Shown piece by piece: positions 57,804 to 64,000 of a stretch of DNA of 64,000 bases; position 1 is the stretch's first letter, and every line of letters starts with the position of its first letter. This stretch comes from Burkholderiales bacterium. GTDB lineage: Bacteria > Pseudomonadota > Gammaproteobacteria > Burkholderiales > Burkholderiaceae_A. Where the stretch lies: the NCBI GenBank assembly GCA_027486725.1, contig JAIXOP010000007.1:51202-115201 (forward strand). The letters are read 5' to 3'. The position numbers and the translations under genes are program-made. The notes beneath the pieces were generated by a model, which saw nothing but the letters and a program-made list of their open reading frames with translations, did no database searches and was not told where the DNA came from.

Positions 57804-59096
57804 TTAGACCTGCAGCAAGAGACGCGAAGGATCCTCGAGGGCTTCCTTCATGGTGACCAGGCCCAGCACAGCCTCGCGGCCATCGATGATCCGGTGGTCG
57901 TAGGACATGGCAAGGTAGTTGATCGGCCGCACCACCACCTGGCCGTTCTCAACCACCGCACGCTCCTTCGTGGCGTGGATTCCGAGGATGGCCGACTGGG
58001 GCGGGTTGATGATGGGCGTCGACAGCATGGAGCCAAAGACGCCGCCATTGGAGATGGAGAAGGTTCCGCCGGTGAGCTCTTCCAGGGTGATCTTGCCGTC
58101 GCGGGCGCGCACGCCAAAGTCGGCGATGGTCTGCTCGATCTCGGCAAAGGTCAGCTGGTCGGCGTTGCGAATGATGGGCACCACCAGGCCACGGGGCGAG
58201 CCCACGGCCACGCCGATGTCGAAGTAGCCGTGGTAGACGATGTCGTTGCCGTCGACCGAAGCGTTGAGCACGGGGTATTTCTTGAGGGCCGCGACCGCCG
58301 CCTTCACGAAGAACGACATAAAGCCCAGCTTCACGCCATGCTCTTTTTCGAAGCGCTCGGCGTATTGCTTGCGCATGGCCATGACTGGGGCCATGTTCAC
58401 CTCGTTGAAGGTGGTGAGAATGGCGTTGGTCGCCTGCGATTGCAGAAGACGCTCTGCCACCCGAGCACGCAGACGGCTCATCGGCACGCGCTGCTCCGGA
58501 CGGCCTTCGAGCTGCGCCTCTGGGCCCACCGAGATGGGCAACGGCGGCAGGGTCGAGGACGGACCGACCGACGGCAGCGGTGCCGCGGGGCGTGCCGCAG
58601 GAGCAGAGGACGCCGCAGGCGCTGCAGCAGCCGCCAGGGCATCGCCCTTGGTGATGCGGCCATCGCGGCCACTGCCTTGGGCGGGCACGGCGCCGGTCTC
58701 GGCGATGATCTTGGCCGCTGCCGGGCTGGCAGCCGCACTGGAAGATGCGCTGGCGGACGCCACCGCAGGCGCTGCGGCAGGAGCCGACGTTGCCGCGGGA
58801 GCAGATGCGGCAGGAGCCGCTGCTGCAGCGGCTGGTGCCGAGGCACCCGCCTTTCCATGGGGGTCGATGCGCGCGATTACCTCATCGGAGACAACGGTGC
58901 CGCCATCGCCCTTCAGGATCTCCACAATCACGCCTGCCGACGGGGCGGGAACTTCGAGCACGACCTTGTCGGTCTCGATCTCGATCAGGATTTCATCGAT
59001 CGCCACGGCCTCGCCGGGCTTCTTTTTCCATTGCAACAGGGTGGCTTCGGCCACCGATTCCGACAGCTGGGGAACTTTGACTTCGGTCATCGACAT
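57804..59096 (-). CDS. sucB: Dihydrolipoyl succinyltransferase (E2 of 2-oxoglutarate dehydrogenase)
   Basis: Core of the 2-oxoglutarate dehydrogenase complex. The 430 residues show one lipoyl domain with Lys44 ([11 protein letters not shown]), an Ala/Pro/Ser-rich linker (about 80-130), an E3-binding domain ([20 protein letters not shown]), a second Ala/Pro linker and the catalytic domain ending with [16 protein letters not shown]. It sits 29 bases after odhA (sucA) and before lpdA. Confidence 0.97.
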   Translation of the reverse strand: MSMTEVKVPQLSESVAEATLLQWKKKPGEAVAIDEILIEIETDKVVLEVPAPSAGVIVEILKGDGGTVVSDEVIARIDPHGKAGASAPAAAAAAPAASAPAATSAPAAAPAVASASASSSAAASPAAAKIIAETGAVPAQGSGRDGRITKGDALAAAAAPAASSAPAARPAAPLPSVGPSSTLPPLPISVGPEAQLEGRPEQRVPMSRLRARVAERLLQSQATNAILTTFNEVNMAPVMAMRKQYAERFEKEHGVKLGFMSFFVKAAVAALKKYPVLNASVDGNDIVYHGYFDIGVAVGSPRGLVVPIIRNADQLTFAEIEQTIADFGVRARDGKITLEELTGGTFSISNGGVFGSMLSTPIINPPQSAILGIHATKERAVVENGQVVVRPINYLAMSYDHRIIDGREAVLGLVTMKEALEDPSRLLLQV

Positions 59097-59125
59097 GGTG
59101 AATTCGTTTCTCTAGAAATAGTGGG

Positions 59126-61981
59126 CTAGATGATCTGGGGGTTCTTCAGGCGCGCGAAGGCCGCATCGAGAAGCTCGCGCTGACGGGCGAGGAACTTCTC
59201 GTAATAGCCGGCTGCGGGCGAGGCCGAGGCAGGCCGGCCGGCGTAGCCCAGCTTCATGCCCTCGGACATCGACTCCCGCAGGTTGTGCTGCACCTGGAAC
59301 CAGAAGCCCTGGTTCTGGGGCTCGTCTTGGACCCAGACGATCTCGGTGAGGTTGGGATACTTCTTAACCTCGGCGGCGAATGCCTTGTGGGGGAAGGGAT
59401 AGACCTGCTCCACCCGAACAATCGCGACATCTTCTTTGGACCGCTCGCGCCGTTGGGCCACCAGCTCGTAGTAGACCTTGCCCGAGCAGGCCAGCATGCG
59501 CTTGACCTTGCTCGGATTGATGGCCTTGTCGACCTCGCCGATGACGGTCTGGAAGCCGCCGTGGGCCAACTCGGCGATGGGAGAGCCCGCATCTTTGTTG
59601 CGCAGAAGAGATTTGGGCGTGAAGACGATGAGGGGCTTGCGGAAGGGCCGAATCATCTGACGGCGCAGCAGATGGAAGATCTGTGCGGCGGTCGTCGGCT
59701 GGCAGAGCTGCATGTTTGTATCCGCGCAGAGCTGCAAAAAGCGCTCAGGACGTGCCGAGGAGTGCTCCGGCCCCTGGCCCTCATGGCCGTGGGGAAGGAA
59801 CATCACCAGACCGCTCTGGCGGCCCCACTTGACCTCCCCCGAGGCAATAAATTGGTCAATCACGACCTGGGCGCCGTTGACGAAGTCACCGAACTGGGCC
59901 TCCCAGATCACCAGGGCATTGGGCTCGGCGGTGGAGTAGCCATACTCGAATCCGAGGACAGCCTCTTCCGAGAGCACCGAGTCGATCACGGTGAAAGGTG
60001 CCTGCCCCTCACAGACGTGCTGCAGTGGGATGTGGATGCCGGCATCGTAGGCGGTGCGGTTTTGATCGTGCAGCACCGCGTGGCGGTGCACGAAGGTGCC
60101 GCGGCCCGAGTCCTGTCCAGTGATGCGCACGGCATAGCCCGAGGAGACCAGCGAGGCGTAGGCCAGATGCTCGGCCATGCCCCAGTCGAGGTTCATCTCC
60201 CCACGGCCCATGGCGGCACGGTCCCGAATGACCTTGTCGACCAGGTTGTGCAGCGCGAAGTCTTTGGGCAAGGTGGTGATGCGGTCGGCCAGGCGCTGCA
60301 GCTCACTCTGCGGCACCGAGGTGTCGCACTCGTCGGTCCATTTTTTGTCGAGGAACGGCGCCCAGTCCACAGCAAACTTGGACTTGTAGTTGGTGAGAAC
60401 AGGCTCCCGGGTGTGGCGGCCCTCGTCCATGGCAGCCCGGTAGGCCTTGACCATGGCATCGCCCTCGCCTTCGGCGAGCACTCCCTGGGCAGTCAGCCGG
60501 TCGACATAGAGCTGGCGGGTGCCGGGGTGCTTGGCAACCTGGCGATACATCAACGGCTGGGTCAACGAGGGCGTGTCCTGCTCGTTGTGGCCCAGCTTGC
60601 GGAAACAGACAATGTCGATCACCACGTCCTTGCCGAACTTGAAGCGGTAGTCCACGGCGAGCTGGGTGACAAAGACCACGGCATCGGGATCGTCGCCATT
60701 CACATGAAAGACGGGGGCCTCGATCATCTTCACCACATCGGAGCAATAGAGGGTCGAGCGGGTGTCGCGGGGATCGGAGGTGGTGAAGCCGATCTGGTTG
60801 TTGATGACCACGTGCATGGTGCCGCCCGTGGAGTAGCCGCGGGTCTGGGCGAGGTTCAGGGTCTCCATAACCACGCCCTGGCCGGCAAAGGCCGCATCGC
60901 CGTGCACCAGGATCGGCAGGATCTTGCGGCCCTCGATGTCGCCGCGCCGGTCCTGACGGGCGCGGGTCGAGCCCTCGACCACGGGATTCACAATCTCGAG
61001 GTGCGAGGGATTGAACGACAGCGAGAGGTGCACTGGGCCACCCGGGGTGGTGACATCGCTCGAGAAGCCCTGGTGATACTTCACATCGCCGGCGGGCAGA
61101 TCGTCGGCATGGTGGCCCTCGAACTCGGCAAAGAGGTCCTTGGGCATCTTGCCCAGCGTGTTGACCAGCACGTTGAGTCGGCCGCGGTGTGCCATGCCGA
61201 CCACAATTTCTTCCACACCGTGGGCGCCGGAGGCCTGAATGATTTCGTCCATGGAGGCGATGAATGACTCGCCACCCTCGAGCGAGAAACGCTTCTGGCC
61301 CACATATTTGGTGTGCAGGTATCGCTCCAGGCCCTCGGCGGCCGTGAGGTTGGCCAGAATCGCCTTGCGCTTTTCCGGGGAGAAGGCGGGATTCGTGCGG
61401 GTCGACTCAAGGCGCTCTTGAATCCAACGCTTCTCGGCCGGATCGGTGATGTACATGAACTCTGCGCCGATCTTGGCGCAGTAGGTCTCGCGCAGTGCCG
61501 CCACGATCTCGCGCAGCGTCATCTGCTCCTTGCCGAAAAAGAGGTTGTCGGCACGGAACGGGGTGTCGAGGTCGGACTCGGTGAAGTCGTAGAAGCTGGG
61601 GTCGAGCTCGGGGATGGACGGGCGCTCGCGCAGCTTGAGGGGGTCGAGGTCGGCCCATTTATTGCCCAGATTGCGGTAGGCCGCGATCAGCGACTGGACA
61701 TGGACCTGCTTGCGCGCGACCGACAGATCTCGCTCGGCGACCCGAGGCAGAAACTGATTGTGCTTGGCCCGGTGGGCGAAGGCCTCCACCACGGGCGCAT
61801 GCGCATAGTCGGGGGCATCGGGGGTACCGTCGACGGCCGGCACATTTTGTGCCTGGTCAAAGACCCGCCGCCAGTGCTCGGACACCGAGGTGGGGTTGTC
61901 GAGGTACTGCTCGTAGAGCTCCTCGATGTAGGGCGCATTGGCGCCAAACAAATGCGAATTGAGCTGAAAGCTCTTCATCAT
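59126..61981 (-). CDS. sucA: 2-oxoglutarate dehydrogenase E1
   Basis: Thiamine-diphosphate-dependent decarboxylase of the TCA cycle. The 951 residues cover the expected length: N-terminal E2-interacting segment (SHLFGANAPYIEELYEQYLD), GMAHRGRLNVLVNTLGK, ThDP-binding GDAAFAGQGVV, VRITGQDSGRGTFVHRHAV, FLPHGHEGQGPEHSSARPER, and the C-terminal YYELVAQRRER. AAAGGTG precedes the ATG. The gap to gltA carries a candidate promoter and the gltA terminator. Confidence 0.97.
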   Translation of the reverse strand: MMKSFQLNSHLFGANAPYIEELYEQYLDNPTSVSEHWRRVFDQAQNVPAVDGTPDAPDYAHAPVVEAFAHRAKHNQFLPRVAERDLSVARKQVHVQSLIAAYRNLGNKWADLDPLKLRERPSIPELDPSFYDFTESDLDTPFRADNLFFGKEQMTLREIVAALRETYCAKIGAEFMYITDPAEKRWIQERLESTRTNPAFSPEKRKAILANLTAAEGLERYLHTKYVGQKRFSLEGGESFIASMDEIIQASGAHGVEEIVVGMAHRGRLNVLVNTLGKMPKDLFAEFEGHHADDLPAGDVKYHQGFSSDVTTPGGPVHLSLSFNPSHLEIVNPVVEGSTRARQDRRGDIEGRKILPILVHGDAAFAGQGVVMETLNLAQTRGYSTGGTMHVVINNQIGFTTSDPRDTRSTLYCSDVVKMIEAPVFHVNGDDPDAVVFVTQLAVDYRFKFGKDVVIDIVCFRKLGHNEQDTPSLTQPLMYRQVAKHPGTRQLYVDRLTAQGVLAEGEGDAMVKAYRAAMDEGRHTREPVLTNYKSKFAVDWAPFLDKKWTDECDTSVPQSELQRLADRITTLPKDFALHNLVDKVIRDRAAMGRGEMNLDWGMAEHLAYASLVSSGYAVRITGQDSGRGTFVHRHAVLHDQNRTAYDAGIHIPLQHVCEGQAPFTVIDSVLSEEAVLGFEYGYSTAEPNALVIWEAQFGDFVNGAQVVIDQFIASGEVKWGRQSGLVMFLPHGHEGQGPEHSSARPERFLQLCADTNMQLCQPTTAAQIFHLLRRQMIRPFRKPLIVFTPKSLLRNKDAGSPIAELAHGGFQTVIGEVDKAINPSKVKRMLACSGKVYYELVAQRRERSKEDVAIVRVEQVYPFPHKAFAAEVKKYPNLTEIVWVQDEPQNQGFWFQVQHNLRESMSEGMKLGYAGRPASASPAAGYYEKFLARQRELLDAAFARLKNPQII

Positions 61982-62060
61982 GGTGCTTCACCTTTCTTGG
62001 CCGACGGCCGGGAACGATGCAGGGCAAGCCTCTCCGCGCATCAACGACGTTGCCTTGCGG

Positions 62061-62089
62061 ATTGCAAAATCAAAGTACAGCACGTGCAA
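62061..62089 (-). promoter_or_regulatory. Candidate promoter for sucA-sucB-lpdA
   Basis: Minus strand TTGCAC (complement of 62084-62089), 17 bases, then TGCAAT (complement of 62061-62066). Both boxes are imperfect, but the spacing is ideal and the site lies between the gltA terminator and the sucA start. Confidence 0.35.
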
Positions 62090-62107
62090 CTCTAGCACCG
62101 CTGCATC

Positions 62108-62133
62108 AAAAAAAACGGCCCCGAAGGGCCGTT
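62108..62133 (-). terminator. Intrinsic terminator of gltA
   Basis: On the minus strand AACGGCCC - TTCG - GGGCCGTT is an eight-pair stem with a UUCG loop followed by a run of T (complement of the A run 62108-62115). It begins 10 bases after the gltA stop and separates the sdh-gltA and sucAB-lpdA units. Confidence 0.9.
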
Positions 62134-62143
62134 GGTCTCCTGT

Positions 62144-63457
62144 TTAACCCTTGCGCTGGGCCATCGGGGTGACGGGACGCTCGGTGGATCCGAGGTACAG
62201 CTGGCGGGGACGGCCAATCTTGTACTCAGGATCGGTGATCATCTCCTTCCACTGCGCCACCCAGCCAATGGTGCGGGCCAGGGCGAAGATGCAGGTGAAC
62301 ATTTCCACAGGGATGCCCAGCGCGCGCTGGACGATGCCCGAATAGAAGTCGACGTTGGGATAGAGCTTGCGCTGGACGAAGTAATCGTCTTCGAGCGCAA
62401 TCTTCTCGAGCGCCATGGCCAGCTTGAAGATCGGATCGTCTTCCAGGCCCAGCTCCTGCAGCACTTCTTTGCAGGTTTCCTGCATCAGCTTGGCGCGGGG
62501 GTCGAAGTTCTTGTAGACCCGGTGGCCAAAGCCCATCAGGCGCACGCCCGAGTTCTTGTCCTTGACCTGCTCCATGTACTCGCCCACCTTGGCCAGACCG
62601 CCCTTGGCCTGGATGTCCTCCAGCATTTCAAGGCAGGCCTGGTTGGCGCCGCCGTGGGCTGGGCCCCAGAGGCAGGCCACGCCAGCAGCAATCGCCGAGA
62701 AGGGGCTGGTGCCCGAGGATCCGCAGAGGCGGACCGTGGAGGTCGAGGCGTTCTGCTCGTGGTCGGCATGCAGGGTAAAGATGCGATCCATCGCGCGCAC
62801 GAGCACCGGGTTGGGCTCATATTTCTCGCACGGCGTGGCGAACATCATGTTCATGAAGTTGGCCGCGTAGGACAGGTCGTTCTTCGGGTAGACGTAGGGC
62901 TGGCCGATGGAGTACTTGTAAGCCATAGCCACCATGGTGGGCATTTTGGCGATCAGCCGAATGAAGGAGATGTCCTGCTGCTCGGGCGAGTTGATCTCCA
63001 GGCTGTCGGGGTAGAAGGCGGCCATGCCACCCGTCAGGCCGGTGAGCACCGCCATCGGGTGGGCATCGCGGCGGAAGCCTCGGACCGAAAACTGCATGGC
63101 CTCGTGGACCATCGTGTGGTGCATGACGGTGGAGCGAAACTCTTCATATTGCGACTGGGTGGGCAGCTCGCCGTAGTAGAGCAGGTAGCAGACCTCGAGA
63201 AAGTCGCAGTGGGTGGCCAGCTGCTCGATGGGATGGCCGCGGTAGAGGAGCTGACCCTTGTCGCCGTCGATGTAGGTGATCGTCGAGGCGCACGATGCGG
63301 TCGAGAGGAATCCGGTGTCGTAGGTGAACTTGCCCGTTTGGCCGTAGAGCTTGCGGATGTCAATGACGTCCGGGCCCATGGTGCCCGTCATGATGGGGAA
63401 TTCGACGGACGGGGTGCCGTCCGAGAACGACATCGTCGCCTTGTGCTGAGTGGACAT
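62144..63457 (-). CDS. gltA: Citrate synthase
   Basis: Condenses oxaloacetate and acetyl-CoA at the entry to the TCA cycle. The 437 residues are the type II (Gram-negative, NADH-sensitive) length. [19 protein letters not shown] and [16 protein letters not shown] carry the catalytic and substrate histidines, and [15 protein letters not shown] the Arg-rich site. AAAGGATT precedes the ATG. It follows sdhE by 18 bases and ends at a strong terminator. Confidence 0.97.
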   Translation of the reverse strand: MSTQHKATMSFSDGTPSVEFPIMTGTMGPDVIDIRKLYGQTGKFTYDTGFLSTASCASTITYIDGDKGQLLYRGHPIEQLATHCDFLEVCYLLYYGELPTQSQYEEFRSTVMHHTMVHEAMQFSVRGFRRDAHPMAVLTGLTGGMAAFYPDSLEINSPEQQDISFIRLIAKMPTMVAMAYKYSIGQPYVYPKNDLSYAANFMNMMFATPCEKYEPNPVLVRAMDRIFTLHADHEQNASTSTVRLCGSSGTSPFSAIAAGVACLWGPAHGGANQACLEMLEDIQAKGGLAKVGEYMEQVKDKNSGVRLMGFGHRVYKNFDPRAKLMQETCKEVLQELGLEDDPIFKLAMALEKIALEDDYFVQRKLYPNVDFYSGIVQRALGIPVEMFTCIFALARTIGWVAQWKEMITDPEYKIGRPRQLYLGSTERPVTPMAQRKG

Positions 63458-63475
63458 GGGAATCCTTTGCTTGGT

Positions 63476-63805
63476 TTAGTTGTTTTTGGATAGAAGCTGG
63501 GGGGTGGCGCTGCGCAGACGGCCCAAGACCTGATGCACCTCGGGCAGATCAATCTCGCCCTCGGGCTCGCGCTGGGAGAGCAACAAAGGCAAAAGGTCGG
63601 TGTCGGTCAGATCGAGCAGGTGGGCCAGGCCATCGTGCTCGGCCTCGCTCAGGTTCATCCCCACCATATCGAAGAAGCCCTGGAGGATCAGGTCGTTCTC
63701 GAGGAGACCCCGCCGCGCCCGCCAGCGAAGCCGACGGATCTGGTCCTCCGGGGCCAGGGCAGCCTGTGCCCTGCCCTGGAGGGACGGATCGGGGAGAAAG
63801 CTCAC
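63476..63805 (-). CDS. sdhE: FAD assembly factor SdhE
   Basis: Helps attach FAD covalently to the succinate dehydrogenase flavoprotein. The 109 residues contain the family core RRLRWRARRGLLENDLILQG with the RGxxE motif (Arg32-Gly33 to Glu36) and the later FDMVGMNLSEAEHDGLAHLL. It lies between sdhB and gltA, the usual order in betaproteobacteria. Confidence 0.94.
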   Translation of the reverse strand: MSFLPDPSLQGRAQAALAPEDQIRRLRWRARRGLLENDLILQGFFDMVGMNLSEAEHDGLAHLLDLTDTDLLPLLLSQREPEGEIDLPEVHQVLGRLRSATPQLLSKNN

Positions 63806-63827
63806 GCGTGCGCCGATGTGCTGAGAG

Positions 63828-64000
63828 CTAGACCGTGCGCCGAACCATCAACTCTTTGATCTTGCCGATGGCCTTGGTGGGATTCAGACCCTTGGGGCAG
63901 ACATCGACGCAGTTCATGATGGTGTGGCAACGGAACAGGCGATAGGGGTCCTCGAGATTGTCCAGGCGCTCGCTGGTGGCCTGGTCCCGGCTGTCGGCAA
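63828..64000 (-). CDS. sdhB: Succinate dehydrogenase iron-sulfur subunit (C-terminal end only)
   Basis: Only the last 57 codons lie in the window; the gene continues past base 64000. They read [20 protein letters not shown] and end with [13 protein letters not shown], the classic C-terminus of SdhB, with the cysteines of the 3Fe-4S and 4Fe-4S clusters visible. It passes electrons from the flavin to ubiquinone. Confidence 0.95.
   Translation of the reverse strand, partial: ADSRDQATSERLDNLEDPYRLFRCHTIMNCVDVCPKGLNPTKAIGKIKELMVRRTV

Overview
The window is a GC-rich, densely packed chromosomal segment from a betaproteobacterium, most likely order Burkholderiales. This is inferred from gene order (glnD-map next to rpsB-tsf-pyrH-frr-uppS-cdsA-dxr-rseP-bamA-skp-lpxD-fabZ-lpxA-lpxB-rnhB; sdhB-sdhE-gltA next to odhA-odhB-lpdA) and from a class I polyhydroxybutyrate cluster with a PhaR regulator. 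I cannot name a genus. Nearly all genes are housekeeping genes. Many are joined by 1-4 base start/stop overlaps, and no gene-free stretch exceeds 300 bases. I found no tRNA, rRNA, CRISPR array or intact insertion sequence.

Layout. 1-2.9 kb: ligA (cut by the window edge) and galU. 2.8-6.3 kb, minus strand: map-glnD. 6.4-21.2 kb, plus strand: translation factors and UMP kinase, then isoprenoid and phospholipid synthesis (uppS, cdsA, dxr), outer-membrane assembly (rseP, bamA, skp), lipid A synthesis (lpxD, fabZ, lpxA, lpxB), rnhB and a SpoU methyltransferase. 21.3-24.6 kb: the divergent pair ppsR and ppsA. 24.7-27.1 kb: an orphan amino-acid-type binding protein, smpB, ratA and rnfH. 27.2-30.3 kb: guaB-guaA.

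30.3-34.0 kb is the only clearly accessory stretch. It holds an orphan ribbon-helix-helix antitoxin, a complete ParD-like/RelE-like toxin-antitoxin pair, the 3' remnant of a corA magnesium transporter gene, and a large cobalamin-binding radical SAM protein with an unusual CX4CX2C cluster motif, followed by a small membrane protein. Housekeeping genes then resume. 34.0-35.1 kb: tadA and a YkuD transpeptidase. 35.1-39.6 kb, minus strand: ygfZ-selO-msrB-yciB-bolA-ppiC. 39.7-44.1 kb: mltG-tmk-holB-tatD and mntP. 44.1-49.7 kb, minus strand: phaC-phaB-phaR-rimO and a BktB-like thiolase. 49.8-52.6 kb: an in-frame rluD-pgeF gene fusion divergent from bamD. 52.5-64 kb, minus strand: sdhB-sdhE-gltA, then odhA-odhB-lpdA-zapE, a repeat-bearing exported protein, a YdcH-like protein and a DinG-family helicase.

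The points most worth a second look are: the RluD-PgeF fusion, whose PgeF part lacks the usual N-terminal segment; the noncanonical radical SAM protein in the accessory stretch; four short tandem duplications (14-17 bp units) that each abut a stop codon; and the map/rpsB control region, where two divergent -10 boxes overlap and the rpsB leader folds into two hairpins.
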